Part shown: positions 26,928 through 36,390 of the stretch, piece after piece
Numbering within the stretch: position 1 is the stretch's first letter
Layout: every line of letters starts with the position of its first letter
NCBI GenBank assembly: GCA_958296295.1
Contig: OY282460.1
Coordinates: 3,766,291-3,830,290, forward strand
DNA length: 64,000 bases
Direction: 5' to 3'
DNA from: an uncultured Pseudomonadales bacterium
GTDB lineage: Bacteria > Pseudomonadota > Gammaproteobacteria > Pseudomonadales > Azotimanducaceae
Position numbers and translations under genes: made by a program
Notes under the pieces: generated by a model
The model's input: the letters and a program-made list of their open reading frames with translations, nothing else
Database searches by the model: none
What the model was told of the DNA's origin: nothing

Positions 26928-27203
26928 ATGCGAGGCCTGTCGCTCACCACGCCCGCGGATGTTCAACAACAGCTAGCGGCGGCCATGCGCACCCGGCGCA
27001 AAAGCCGCCAACTCTCGCGCGTCGCGTTGGCTCGGCTTAGCACGGTGCCGTCCTCCACCATCAAGCGCTTCGAGACCACCGGCGAGATTTCACTGCGGCA
27101 GTTCGTGCTGCTGTGGCATTGCGTGGGCGACTTGTCCGCGCTGATGGCGCTTGCCGTCGAGCGGCCCATGCCGCGGAGCATCGAGGAGGTGCTCGGGCAA
27201 TGA
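26928..27203 (+). CDS. HipB-like helix-turn-helix antitoxin
   Basis: A 91-residue protein with a helix-turn-helix in RRKSRQLSRVALARLSTVPS plus STIKRFETTGEISLRQFVLL, as in Xre/HipB repressors. In hip systems this protein binds and neutralises the HipA kinase and represses the operon. The ATG at 26928 was chosen because it follows the candidate promoter and a GCGAG-type ribosome-binding site. ATGs at 26895 and 26898 would start inside the -10 box. The stop overlaps the ATG of the HipA-like gene. Confidence 0.8.
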   Translation: MRGLSLTTPADVQQQLAAAMRTRRKSRQLSRVALARLSTVPSSTIKRFETTGEISLRQFVLLWHCVGDLSALMALAVERPMPRSIEEVLGQ

Positions 27204-28513
27204 CGGCCTTCGCCTCCACGAGCAGGCTCGATGTGTTCCGCCGCTTTCGCTCTGGCGAGCGCGTGCTGGCAGGGCAGTTGGCGCAAAACCGGCAAGGCGT
27301 CTTCTTCCAGTACGCTGCCGACTACCTCGCGGCCCATCCCAACCTGTCGCCGTTCGCGCTGCCTTTCGACGCCACGCTGCGATTGGCGCCGGCAACGCTG
27401 CACGGCGGACTGTTTGGCGTCTTCGCGGATTCGCTGCCGGATGGCTGGGGAACGCGGGTGATGGATAGAGTGCTGCGCCAACACGACGTTCTGCCGAGCC
27501 AAATCACCGGCCTGGATCGCCTCGCCTACGTTGGCGCACGTGGCGCTGGCGCTTTGGAGTACGCGCCCGTGGCACCCTATGCGGTGGCTGCGCAAGGGGA
27601 AGTCGCGCTCCCCGTTTTGGGGAGGCAGGCGACAGAACTGTTCGAGGACGCGGGCGACTTGCTGACCGTTCCACGAACGCTGGCCGGTGCCGCAAGCTCG
27701 GGCGGGGCACGGCCCAAAGCGCATATCTGGCTATCGAGCGACGGCACGGAACGGGTGCATCTCCGTCCCGGGCCCGGCTTGACGCCGTGGTTGGTGAAGT
27801 TCACCTCCACCCTCCTGCCGCTTGGCCATGAGGAAAGCCTTTGCGAGGCCGCCTACCTAACGTTGGCCGCGCGAGCGGGGATCGACGTGCCGAACTGGCG
27901 TCTCATTCAGGCACCCTCGCGTTCTTCGGCCATCGCGTGGCTCGCGCAGAAGCGGTTCGACTGCCACGGCGAGCGCGGCCGATCCCACATGCACAGCGTG
28001 TGCGGGCTGCTTGATGCCGACTATCGGCTACCGTCGATGGACTATGAGGATCTCATCAAGGCGAGCATCGTGCTGTGTCGCAGTCCCGCGGTCGGACAAA
28101 GCCAGTTCACGCGAGCGGCATTCAACCTGTTCGCCCTCAATCAAGACGACCACACCAAGAACTGGGCGTTTCTGCAGGACGATGACGGCAAATGGCAACC
28201 GACGCCGTTCTACGACGTGACTTTCAGCCCCAGCCCTTCCGGGGAACACACCACCGCGTTCCTCGGCCACGGTGCCGTCCCGCCGCTTGCGGCGATGCGG
28301 CGTTTGGCAAACCAAGCCTGTTTCGCCAATTGGCCGCGAGCCCGGGAAGTGATCGAGCGCGTAGTGGATGCGCTCGCGGACTGGCCCGCGGTAGCCAACG
28401 AACTGGGGGTTCGCAAGACCACGCAAACGCTCATCGCTCGGCAACTCGAGGCCGTGCGCGTTCGCAACCGCCACTTGCTGGCGGCGAGCGGCGGCGCGAT
28501 GCTTGCCGGCTAG
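27200..28513 (+). CDS. HipA-like serine/threonine kinase toxin
   Basis: A 437-residue HipA-family protein. The N-terminal subdomain has HGGLFGVFADSLPDGWGTRVMD, typical of HipA. The C-terminal kinase core has FNLFALNQDDHTKNWAFLQD (catalytic Asp and Asn) and FYDVTFSPSP (the magnesium-binding Asp). E. coli HipA phosphorylates glutamyl-tRNA synthetase to cause persistence; the target here is unknown. AGGAGG lies 11 bases before the ATG, which overlaps the antitoxin stop. The stop overlaps the end of the TonB-receptor remnant on the other strand. Confidence 0.87.
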   Translation: MTAFASTSRLDVFRRFRSGERVLAGQLAQNRQGVFFQYAADYLAAHPNLSPFALPFDATLRLAPATLHGGLFGVFADSLPDGWGTRVMDRVLRQHDVLPSQITGLDRLAYVGARGAGALEYAPVAPYAVAAQGEVALPVLGRQATELFEDAGDLLTVPRTLAGAASSGGARPKAHIWLSSDGTERVHLRPGPGLTPWLVKFTSTLLPLGHEESLCEAAYLTLAARAGIDVPNWRLIQAPSRSSAIAWLAQKRFDCHGERGRSHMHSVCGLLDADYRLPSMDYEDLIKASIVLCRSPAVGQSQFTRAAFNLFALNQDDHTKNWAFLQDDDGKWQPTPFYDVTFSPSPSGEHTTAFLGHGAVPPLAAMRRLANQACFANWPRAREVIERVVDALADWPAVANELGVRKTTQTLIARQLEAVRVRNRHLLAASGGAMLAG

Positions 28514-28719
28514 AACTGCATCTTCAAACCCAGGGTGTAGGTACGGCCCCGAGGATCATCGAACTTGGCGTTGACTACCCCATCGTTAAGCAGTTCGCCA
28601 GTGTCCGGATTGACGACCTTGTGCTCCGCGAGATCATCGAACAGGTTGGTGACCCGCAGGCTCAGCACCGAATTCGACAAGAAGCCGAACCGTTCGCCGA
28701 CTTGATGTTGAGCGCTCAC
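28510..28719 (-). pseudogene. C-terminal remnant of a TonB-dependent receptor
   Basis: The last ~65 codons of a TonB-dependent receptor remain: SNSVLSLRVTNLFDDLAEHK and RGRTYTLGLKMQF, the latter ending in the aromatic residue of an outer-membrane beta-barrel. There is no start codon, plug or barrel upstream; the frame runs into the downstream end of dctM. It is a deletion remnant, unrelated in sequence to the intact receptor at 33.8-36.4 kb. Confidence 0.7.
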
Positions 28720-28745
28720 GCAAGTGTCAAGGGGTACCCACCACC

Positions 28746-30068
28746 TCAACCGCCGTAGCGCAGCGTTGGCAGCCAGAGGGCGATTTGTGGGAACGTCATC
28801 ACGAGCGCCAGCCCCAAGGCCATGATGAGAACGAACGGGCCGATGGACCGGTAGATGTCGGCGAGGGTCACTTCCGGCGGCGCCATCGCCCGCATCAGGA
28901 ACAGGTTGTAGCCGAACGGCGGCGTCATGTAGGCGATCTGGCAAGTGATGGTGTAGAGCACGCCGTACCAGATGAGGTCGAAACCGAGCGCGTCCACGAG
29001 CGGCACGTAGAGGGGCGCGACGATCACCAGCATGGCGGTGTCGTCCAGGAAGGCGCCCATCAACAGAAACGAGAGCTGCATCAGGATGAGCACCTGCCAA
29101 CGGCCGAGGCCGAGATTCTCCAAGAACAACGATTCCAACGCCCGCACCGCGCCCAACCCGTCGAACACCGCGCCGAAACAAAGCGCGGCGAGGATGATCC
29201 ACATGAACATGCAACTGACGCCCAGCGTCTTGCGCAACGTCTCTTCCATCACGGCGCGGGTAAGACGCCGCTTCAGCAGCGCAGCCCCCGTGGCGGATAG
29301 GGCGCCAACAGCGGAACTCTCCACCAGAGAGGTCACCCCGAGCAGGAAGAGTCCCGTCATGCAAAAGAAGATGGCGAGTGGCAACGCGCCAGCCCGCAAC
29401 AGGCGGACCTTCTCGGCGAGCGTCACATTCCGCTCCGCTTTCGGCAGCACCGGGCCGAGGGCAGGTTGCAACCGGCAGCGCACGGCGATGTAGATCACGA
29501 AAAGCGCGGCCATCAAGAGGCCTGGAAGAACCCCCGCGAGCCAGAGTTGGCCGACCGGTTGCCGCGCGATCATTCCGTACAACACCAGCACCACGCTCGG
29601 CGGCACCAGGATGCCGAGGGAACTGCCGGCCTGCACCACGCCTGTCACCATCACCTTGTCGTAGCCGCGGCGCAGCAGCTCCGGCAAGGCGATGGCGGCG
29701 CCGATGGCCATGCCGGCGACGCTCAGCCCGTTCATGGCGGAAACCACAACCATGAGGCCGATGGTGCCGATGGCCAAACCGCCTCGCACGGGGCCGAACC
29801 AAACGTGGAACATGCGGTAGAGATCGTCCGCGATGCCGGATTCCGCCAGCATGAAACCCATGTAGATGAACATGGGCAAGGTGAGCAGCGGATACCACTT
29901 CATCAATTTCATCGCCGCCGCGAACGCCATTTCGCCGCCGCCGTCGCCCCAAAGGGCAAGCGCGGCGATGGCCGCCACAGCGCCGATGGCGGCGAAAACG
30001 CGCTGCCCGGTGAGCAGCATCAACATCATGGAGGCGAACAGCAAAAGGGCGATGAGTTCGTAGCTCAT
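28746..30068 (-). CDS. TRAP transporter large permease (DctM family)
   Basis: A 440-residue, highly hydrophobic protein with about 12 membrane segments, the large subunit of a TRAP transporter. SAMNGLSVAGMAIGAAIALP, SSLGILVPPSVVLVLYGMIA and MTPPFGYNLFLMRAMAPPEV are family signatures; the last also fits the dicarboxylate/amino-acid branch. TRAP systems use the sodium gradient and a periplasmic binding protein to import acids. It lies 3 bases downstream of the small permease gene. The expected dctP-type binding protein is not in the window. Confidence 0.93.
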   Translation of the reverse strand: MSYELIALLLFASMMLMLLTGQRVFAAIGAVAAIAALALWGDGGGEMAFAAAMKLMKWYPLLTLPMFIYMGFMLAESGIADDLYRMFHVWFGPVRGGLAIGTIGLMVVVSAMNGLSVAGMAIGAAIALPELLRRGYDKVMVTGVVQAGSSLGILVPPSVVLVLYGMIARQPVGQLWLAGVLPGLLMAALFVIYIAVRCRLQPALGPVLPKAERNVTLAEKVRLLRAGALPLAIFFCMTGLFLLGVTSLVESSAVGALSATGAALLKRRLTRAVMEETLRKTLGVSCMFMWIILAALCFGAVFDGLGAVRALESLFLENLGLGRWQVLILMQLSFLLMGAFLDDTAMLVIVAPLYVPLVDALGFDLIWYGVLYTITCQIAYMTPPFGYNLFLMRAMAPPEVTLADIYRSIGPFVLIMALGLALVMTFPQIALWLPTLRYGG

Positions 30069-30071
30069 CGG

Positions 30072-30578
30072 TTAGATTTCCTCGCCCCGCAGCTTCGCGA
30101 CGTCCCGAAACAAAACGGCGAATGCTTGCAAAAGCATCAGGAAAATCGCCACGCAAGCCAATATCTTGATCGGCGCCATATAAGGCCGCCAAGCGGAATG
30201 CGCCCTCTCGCCGTACTGCAGGGCGTACCCCGCGCTCGACAAGCCGCCGTACAGGAGCAAGACGAGATAGGCGATCAAGAAGACGATGGTGAAGCAATCA
30301 ACCCACGTTCGAGCGCGTGGAGACCACTTGGTGTAGAGCAAATCCATGCGCACGTGGGAATCGAGTTGCATGGAATACGGGCCGCCCAGCAAGTAGTAGG
30401 CCACCATCGCGAATTGCGCCATTTCCAAAGTCCAGGCGGACGGCAGAAAAAACGTCTTGGAGATTGCAGACCAGAAGAGGATCGCCGCCATGACGAACAC
30501 GATGTACATGGCCACGCGCCCAACGCGGCGATTCGCCGCCTCCACGGAGCGAACATAGGTTTGGATGGCTTTCGGCAT
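30072..30578 (-). CDS. TRAP transporter small permease (DctQ family)
   Basis: A 168-residue protein with four hydrophobic segments. It contains GGPYSMQLDSHVRMDLLYTK, the signature region of the DctQ family (His-Val-Arg-Met-Asp), which forms the membrane complex with the large subunit encoded directly downstream. It ends in a short charged tail. The ATG at 30578 follows a gap of about 50 bases from the upstream SHOCT-type membrane protein gene, so all three may be one transcript. Confidence 0.9.
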   Translation of the reverse strand: MPKAIQTYVRSVEAANRRVGRVAMYIVFVMAAILFWSAISKTFFLPSAWTLEMAQFAMVAYYLLGGPYSMQLDSHVRMDLLYTKWSPRARTWVDCFTIVFLIAYLVLLLYGGLSSAGYALQYGERAHSAWRPYMAPIKILACVAIFLMLLQAFAVLFRDVAKLRGEEI

Positions 30579-30627
30579 TGCGGCGCGGCCGCGGGTTGAG
30601 CCGCGCAGCCCCGGGTTTGCGGCCCGG

Positions 30628-31290
30628 TCAATGTGCCCGGAGCGGGCGGTCGCTTTCCATCACATGGCGGATGCGGAGCTTGTCGCGGGCTTTTTCGTAC
30701 GCCTTGCGCGAGATCAAGCCGTCTTCCTCAAGCCGCTCCAGCGCTTCGAGTTTGCGCTGCAATTCAGCCTCGCGGGTTTCCGCGAGACCGCGGATGGAAT
30801 CCGGCCCCGCTGTCAGCAACCCCGATTCCGCGAAACCGTAGCTCGCCTGCGCAAAGGCCACCGAGCGGTTCACTTTGCGAACACGCATGCAGAAATACTC
30901 GATGACGATCAACACCGCGGCGATGCCGGCCGCCCAACGCCAACCGCCCAGCAGGTATCCGTAGCCAATCAGCGCCAGATTCGGAAATTGCGTGAGCGTC
31001 ACCAGCAACCGGTACATGTGCGTTTGTTCGCGCGAGGTCACCTCGTCGGCTTCGCCTTCGGACGCTTGCTTCGACAAGTGCCAGCCAATGCGATCCACAT
31101 CGTTGGCGATGTAGCGCAGAAACAGCGCGAAAGCGATTAGAAGCAGCGCCATGAGCGCTTCGCGCCAACCGCTGTTCACCAGCAGCCACGCCAGCAGAAG
31201 CACATAGCTGGCGGTGATGGCCACCACCAGCGTGCCCTTCCAAAGCCGCTGCAACCTGTTGGCCAAGTTGGATTCAACGGGGTTTGTCAT
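30628..31290 (-). CDS. Membrane protein with a C-terminal SHOCT-like motif
   Basis: A 220-residue protein with four hydrophobic segments (TLVVAITASYVLLLAWLLV, EALMALLLIAFALFLRYIA, and two near WAAGIAAVLIVIEYF). The C-terminal cytoplasmic helices include LEALERLEEDGLISRKAYEK, which fits the SHOCT motif seen at the ends of many short membrane or oligomerising proteins. The ATG at 31290 is preceded by GGAGAGGAAAG. Its position upstream of dctQ-dctM suggests a link to that transporter, but no function is assigned. Confidence 0.7.
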   Translation of the reverse strand: MTNPVESNLANRLQRLWKGTLVVAITASYVLLLAWLLVNSGWREALMALLLIAFALFLRYIANDVDRIGWHLSKQASEGEADEVTSREQTHMYRLLVTLTQFPNLALIGYGYLLGGWRWAAGIAAVLIVIEYFCMRVRKVNRSVAFAQASYGFAESGLLTAGPDSIRGLAETREAELQRKLEALERLEEDGLISRKAYEKARDKLRIRHVMESDRPLRAH

Positions 31291-31319
31291 CTTTCCTCTC
31301 CTGCACCGGACTGTGTAGT

Positions 31320-32177
31320 TCAAGCCGCCGGCAACGACACCCGGGCGGGTGGCACCGGCAATCCAGCAACGTCGACGCGAACGCGAAACACGGTGCCGGC
31401 CCGATCACTTTGGGCACCGTCCGAGCCGGTCACAACGTATAGATCGCCCAGATCGTCGCCGCCGAAACACACGCTGGTCACCATCGGCAAAGGCACGGCG
31501 AACCGACGCCGCAACGTGCCGTCCGGGTTGAACACCGCGACGTTTCCGGCACCCGCCATGGCCACCCAAACCGCGCCATCTGCGGACACCGCGAGCCCAT
31601 CCGGCGCCCCGGCCTCGGCACGCGCGAAAACGCGCTTGGGCCCGAGGTGGCCGTTCGCCCCCACGTCGTAGCGGCAGACACTGCCGCGCCGCGAATCGCT
31701 GTGGTACAGCGTCTTGCCGTCGGGCGAAAAGCCGAGGCCGTTGCTAAGCAGAATGTCGCGCGCCACAACCCGGCTCGAACCATCCAAATCAACGAGCACC
31801 AAAGCGCCGGGCACGATGGGAGCGGCGCGGTCGAAAACCGGCGAGCCAAGCGAGCCGACATAGATTCGGCCCGCCGCGTCCGTTGCGAGATCGTTGTAAC
31901 CCACATTGCCATCGTTGGCGCCGCGGTCGAGCAGCACCTGGGTAGAGCCGCCGTCGAATGGCTTGAAGGCGATGTTGCGCCCGCCCACCACCAAGCCGCC
32001 CCGCTCGTGGAGGGCCATGCCACCGATGCCGCGCCGATGTCCGAACACCAGCTCCACGGTTCCGCCCGCGGCCAAGCGGAACACGCCGCCGCCGGCAACA
32101 TCGCTGAACAACAAGCCTTGGCCAGCAGCCCAAACCGGGCCTTCTATCAAGCCGAAGCCGCTGGCGAGGCGCTCCAC
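31320..32177 (-). CDS. SMP-30/gluconolactonase-like beta-propeller
   Basis: A 285-residue six-bladed beta-propeller of the SMP-30/gluconolactonase/LRE family. LIEGPVWAAGQGLLFSD starts the propeller with the metal-binding Glu, and LSNGLGFSPDGKTLYHSDS and APDGLAVSADGAVWVAM carry the metal-binding Asn and Asp. Family members hydrolyse sugar lactones or related esters. The GTG at 32177 follows AGGAG by five bases. It lies 29 bases upstream of the SHOCT-type gene on the same strand. Confidence 0.9.
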   Translation of the reverse strand: MERLASGFGLIEGPVWAAGQGLLFSDVAGGGVFRLAAGGTVELVFGHRRGIGGMALHERGGLVVGGRNIAFKPFDGGSTQVLLDRGANDGNVGYNDLATDAAGRIYVGSLGSPVFDRAAPIVPGALVLVDLDGSSRVVARDILLSNGLGFSPDGKTLYHSDSRRGSVCRYDVGANGHLGPKRVFARAEAGAPDGLAVSADGAVWVAMAGAGNVAVFNPDGTLRRRFAVPLPMVTSVCFGGDDLGDLYVVTGSDGAQSDRAGTVFRVRVDVAGLPVPPARVSLPAA

Positions 32178-32355
32178 GTTCGCTCCTGGACGCCGTGAAC
32201 ACTGTCGGCACGATACCCGAACGCGCGTGGCGCGCCAAACGGAAGCTCACGCGGCTCGCCCATGCGACCTGCAACTTCCCAGTGGCGAGACGCGACCGTC
32301 ACCGAGACTCTGCTATGGTGCGCCCCGTTTTCACACCCGCTCGAGTAAACGCCCC

Positions 32356-33717
32356 ATGACCGACTACAAGGTCGCGGACATCGGCTTGGCCGATTTCGGC
32401 CGCCGCGAAATCGCCTTGGCAGAGGCGGAAATGCCTGCCCTCATGGCCCTCCGTCGCCGCTACGAGAGCGCCAAACCGCTCGCCGGAGCGCGCATCATCG
32501 GTTGCATCCACATGACGGTGCAGACCGCCGTGCTCATCCGCACGTTGATCGCCCTGGGTGCCGAAGTTCGCTGGTCGTCCTGCAACATTTTCTCCACACA
32601 GGATCACGCGGCGGCCGCCATGGCGGCGGACGGCGTGCCCGTTTTCGCGTGGAAAGGCGAAACGGAGCGGGAATACGAATGGTGCATCGAACAGACCATC
32701 CTCAAGAACGGCGAACCGTGGAACGCAAACCTGCTGCTGGACGACGGTGGCGACCTCACCTTGATGATCCACGAGAGGTTCCCGGCCATGCTCGAGCGCA
32801 TCCACGGCTTGAGCGAGGAGACCACCACGGGCGTTCACCGCCTGTTCGACATGCTTGCGGCGAGCGAGCTCAAGGTGCCGGCCATCAACGTGAACGATTC
32901 GGTCACCAAATCCAAGAACGACAACCGCTATGGCTGCCGCCACAGTTTGAACGACGCCGTGAAACGCGCCACGGACATGCTTTTGGCGGGCAAACGCGCC
33001 TTGGTGATCGGCTACGGCGACGTGGGCAAGGGCTCGGCGGCAAGCCTGCGCCAGGAGAACATGATCGTGCGCGTGGCGGAAGTGGATCCCATCTGCGCCA
33101 TGCAGGCGAGCATGGACGGCTACGAGGTGGTCTCACCCTACGCGGATGGCGAGAACACCGGCAAGGTCGCCAACATCAACCGCGCGCTTTTGGCGGATAC
33201 GGATCTGATTGTCACCTGCACGGGCAACACCAACGTTTGCGATGCCGCGATGCTGAGCACGCTCAAACGCGGCGCGATCGTGTGCAACATCGGCCACTTC
33301 GATAACGAGATAGACACCGCCTACATGCGCGAGCACTGGCGCTGGGAACGGGTGAAGGACCAAGTGCATCAAGTGTTCCGCAGCGACGACTCCGCGGATT
33401 ACCTGCTGCTCCTGTCCGAAGGCCGCTTGGTGAATCTCGGCAACGCGATGGGCCATCCCTCGCGCGTGATGGACGGCTCGTTCGCCAACCAAGTGCTGGC
33501 GCAAATGCACCTGTACGAGCAGCGCTGGGCGGATCAAGATTCCCGCCAGCGCGCGCCGGTCGCGGTGGACGTGCTGCCGAAGAAACTCGACGAGGAAGTG
33601 GCGCAGCTGATGGTGGAGGGTTTCGGCGGCGTGATTACACGCTTGACGGATCAGCAGGCGGCGTACATCAATGTCAGCCCGGAAGGGCCGTTCAAATCGC
33701 CAAGCTACAAGTATTGA
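32356..33717 (+). CDS. ahcY: S-adenosylhomocysteine hydrolase
   Basis: AhcY splits S-adenosylhomocysteine into adenosine and homocysteine, relieving product inhibition of methyltransferases. The 453-residue protein has GCIHMTVQTAVLIRTLIALG, SSCNIFSTQDHAAAAMA, VPAINVNDSVTKSKNDNRYG, and the NAD-binding ALVIGYGDVGKGSAASLR. It ends FKSPSYKY, with the C-terminal Lys-Tyr that completes the neighbouring subunit's NAD site. The ATG at 32356 fits conservation. The 178 bases upstream contain no SAH-riboswitch motifs that I can recognise. Confidence 0.97.
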   Translation: MTDYKVADIGLADFGRREIALAEAEMPALMALRRRYESAKPLAGARIIGCIHMTVQTAVLIRTLIALGAEVRWSSCNIFSTQDHAAAAMAADGVPVFAWKGETEREYEWCIEQTILKNGEPWNANLLLDDGGDLTLMIHERFPAMLERIHGLSEETTTGVHRLFDMLAASELKVPAINVNDSVTKSKNDNRYGCRHSLNDAVKRATDMLLAGKRALVIGYGDVGKGSAASLRQENMIVRVAEVDPICAMQASMDGYEVVSPYADGENTGKVANINRALLADTDLIVTCTGNTNVCDAAMLSTLKRGAIVCNIGHFDNEIDTAYMREHWRWERVKDQVHQVFRSDDSADYLLLLSEGRLVNLGNAMGHPSRVMDGSFANQVLAQMHLYEQRWADQDSRQRAPVAVDVLPKKLDEEVAQLMVEGFGGVITRLTDQQAAYINVSPEGPFKSPSYKY

Positions 33718-33756
33718 AGCCGCGTAAGGCTTGGACGCGGGCTTGAGCGACTAGCG

Positions 33757-36363
33757 CTAGCGATCCATCCGCCAAGTGGCTCGCATGTAGTAGAACCCGC
33801 CGTTGAACCCGAACGGTGATCCTTCGGGATAAACCAAACCCGCCACCTCGCCGTTGGGGTTTTTCTCCGGATAGGCGTCGAAGACATTCTGCGCGCCGAA
33901 CAGCACCGCGATGGAGTCCGTCACGTCCAAAGCCGCTTCGATATCGAACACGGTGGAAGGGCTGGCATAGTAGGCGACCGACGCGTCGTTGGTGGGCGCG
34001 TCGTAATACTCGCCGTAGTAGCGCGCTCGCGCCATAAGTCGCCAGCGGCCTTGCAAGTGCGTCCATGTCGCGGTCCAGCGCGTTTCCGGGCGGCCTTCCT
34101 CGATCTGCGCCTTGCGGTTGGCGCTGGTGAAATCCGGGTTGAAGCGCGTGAGTTCCACGTCCGAGACATTCGCCACCACGGTCAGATTGGACGAGCCCCC
34201 GGCCAAATCGAATGGCAGAGTCGCCACCAGATCGATACCCGAAGCCGCCACGGTTTGCTGATTGGAGAAGAAACGCACGGACGTGAAGCTGCTCGCGTCT
34301 GAAACGCCGGCGGCGAGCAACGCGTCGATGTCTGCCGCGGTGAGGTTGAAGCGACTGGTGAAAGAGATGCGATCTTCGATTTCGATGTTGTAGTAATCCA
34401 CCGTCACGTCCACGCGCCCGACGTTGAACACCGCGCCGATGGTGATGTTGGTGGACTCCTCCGGCGTCAGCGGGCGCGCGCCTTTGCGTTGCGCCACCGG
34501 GTTGGTGGGCGGCAGAGTGGCGATGTCGGCAAGGCGACCCATGTTGAACTCGGTGGTCACGTTGCGCAGGTTCGCTTGGCCGGCGGTGGGCACCCGGAAA
34601 CCGGTGCTCACGGCGCCGCGCACGGCCACCCTGTCATGAAGTTGCCAGCGCATCGCCACCTTGCCGTCCAGCGTGTTGCCGAAGGCGGCGTAATTCTCGT
34701 AGCGCAACGCGCCGCCGAGCAGCAAGCTATCGGTCACGTCGCCTTCCAAATCGAGGTACGCGGCCATTGCCCGCACCGTATGTTCGCCGGCGTCGCCGGG
34801 CTGAAAGCCGGGAAAACCGTTGGAACCAACGCCGAAGCCTTGCGCCGCGAGGCCGTGCTCGATGTTCGGGTCTATGTAGAAGGAGTTGGGGCCGCCGTTT
34901 TCAATCTTGAAGGTCTCGTCGCGGTACTCCAAACCCAGCGCGACATTGATCGGCCCGGCAAAACCGCCGAAGTGGAACGGCTTGGCGAAATCCACGTTCA
35001 CGACGCGATCGGTCTCGGTGTACGCGCCGGGCTCGTAGTGGATCGGGATGTCGTTGCGCTGCGCCAGCAATTGCGGGTTGATCGTGTTGTAGATGTAGAA
35101 GCGGGCGTTGCTGCGGCCGGCCGTCACGCTGGCATCGTAGAGCCAGCCGGAATCCAATTCGCCGCGCACGCCGCCAGCGATGCTGGAATCGTAGACGAAG
35201 CCGCCGAACTGCGGCGTGAACCCGCCAGGGAACTTCTCGATCAAAGAGTAGCAGTTCGGATCACTGCGGATCGCGGCCAGCGCCGAGCTGTCCGGTCGGT
35301 TGTCCACGATACGCACCACTGGACAGTCCCCAGTGCCGTCGCTGGTGAGATCGGCCACTTTCACGGTGGGCGTGCCGTCCGCCAGCACCGGGCCGCGGAA
35401 CACGCCGCCGCGGGTGTGCGGGTTGCGAAAATAGAAGCCGCCTTCCACTTGCCGCTCGGCCCAGTTGCCGAACGCGTAGGCCTCGCCGCCGCCCGCGAGC
35501 TGCACGCCGAAGTTGCCAAACAGCTTGATGTCGTCCGAGATCTGCGGCGCGCCCCAGATCTGGGCCGCGGGTTGGCGAACGTCGGTGTTGCCGGCGTTGA
35601 TGAGCGCTTGGGCGTCCCCGCGTTGCGCGCTACGGCTGGTCGGGTCTGATTCCTTCCACTCGAAACTGAGGTTGGCGAAGCCGCCATCGCCCATCGGCAG
35701 CCCGACATTGGCCGCCAAGGTAAGAGCGTCGCCATCGCCTTCGAAATGCCGGCCCCATTTGGCGTCGAGTTTCGCGCCGTGATCGGCATCCTTGAGCACG
35801 AAGTTCATAATGCCGGCGATCGCGTCTGATCCGTATTGCGCGGATGCGCCATCGCGCAGCACTTCCAAACGTTTCAGCGCTATCGCGGGAATGACGGACA
35901 GATCCGGCCCTTGCGCGCCGCCTGAGATGCCAGCCCCGAGTAGCGCGATGACGGCGGCGCGGTGGCGGCGTTTGCCGTTCAGCAGCACCAGCGTGGCATC
36001 GGGGGCGAGGCCGCGCAACGTGGCGGGACGCACCAGAGTGGCGGCGTCGCTGATCGGCTCTTGGCTGACGTTGTAGGAAGGCACGAGGGCCGCCAACAAG
36101 GCATCGAGATCGGTGTCGCCGTGGGCAAGGAAATCGTCGCCGCCGATCACGTCCACCGGTACCGGCGAATCGGCGGCGGAACGGTCTTGTCGGCGCGAAC
36201 CGACAACCACAATTTCCTCGATTTCGCCGGCTTGGGGCTCCTCCGCCCGGGCAAGCGGGCCGGGTAGCGCCAACGCGACAGTGAGGCCGAACGCGACGGC
36301 CGATATGGTGGCGTGGCGCGCTGGCGCCAGTTTGCAATGGGTTTCGTTTTCGCGGATTTCCAT
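33757..36363 (-). CDS. TonB-dependent outer-membrane receptor
   Basis: An 868-residue receptor. After a signal sequence (AVAFGLTVALALPGPLARAEE) come a TonB-box-like stretch EIEEIVVVGSRRQDRS, a plug with TLRGLAPDATLVLLNGKRRH and VIPAIALKRLEVLRDGASAQ, and a 22-strand-type barrel. It ends GGFYYMRATWRMDR, an atypical arginine rather than the usual terminal aromatic residue. Substrate is unknown; the plug resembles receptors common in Xanthomonas-like and sphingomonad genomes. I chose the ATG at 36363, nearer the signal peptide, over one at 36414. Three direct repeats lie just upstream. Confidence 0.9.
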   Translation of the reverse strand: MEIRENETHCKLAPARHATISAVAFGLTVALALPGPLARAEEPQAGEIEEIVVVGSRRQDRSAADSPVPVDVIGGDDFLAHGDTDLDALLAALVPSYNVSQEPISDAATLVRPATLRGLAPDATLVLLNGKRRHRAAVIALLGAGISGGAQGPDLSVIPAIALKRLEVLRDGASAQYGSDAIAGIMNFVLKDADHGAKLDAKWGRHFEGDGDALTLAANVGLPMGDGGFANLSFEWKESDPTSRSAQRGDAQALINAGNTDVRQPAAQIWGAPQISDDIKLFGNFGVQLAGGGEAYAFGNWAERQVEGGFYFRNPHTRGGVFRGPVLADGTPTVKVADLTSDGTGDCPVVRIVDNRPDSSALAAIRSDPNCYSLIEKFPGGFTPQFGGFVYDSSIAGGVRGELDSGWLYDASVTAGRSNARFYIYNTINPQLLAQRNDIPIHYEPGAYTETDRVVNVDFAKPFHFGGFAGPINVALGLEYRDETFKIENGGPNSFYIDPNIEHGLAAQGFGVGSNGFPGFQPGDAGEHTVRAMAAYLDLEGDVTDSLLLGGALRYENYAAFGNTLDGKVAMRWQLHDRVAVRGAVSTGFRVPTAGQANLRNVTTEFNMGRLADIATLPPTNPVAQRKGARPLTPEESTNITIGAVFNVGRVDVTVDYYNIEIEDRISFTSRFNLTAADIDALLAAGVSDASSFTSVRFFSNQQTVAASGIDLVATLPFDLAGGSSNLTVVANVSDVELTRFNPDFTSANRKAQIEEGRPETRWTATWTHLQGRWRLMARARYYGEYYDAPTNDASVAYYASPSTVFDIEAALDVTDSIAVLFGAQNVFDAYPEKNPNGEVAGLVYPEGSPFGFNGGFYYMRATWRMDR

Positions 36364-36390
36364 TCGCCCAAGGTCCTCTTTCAACAATTC

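Noticed and set aside
32178..32355. SAH riboswitch upstream of ahcY
   Set aside because: I looked for the conserved stem and core motifs and did not see them.
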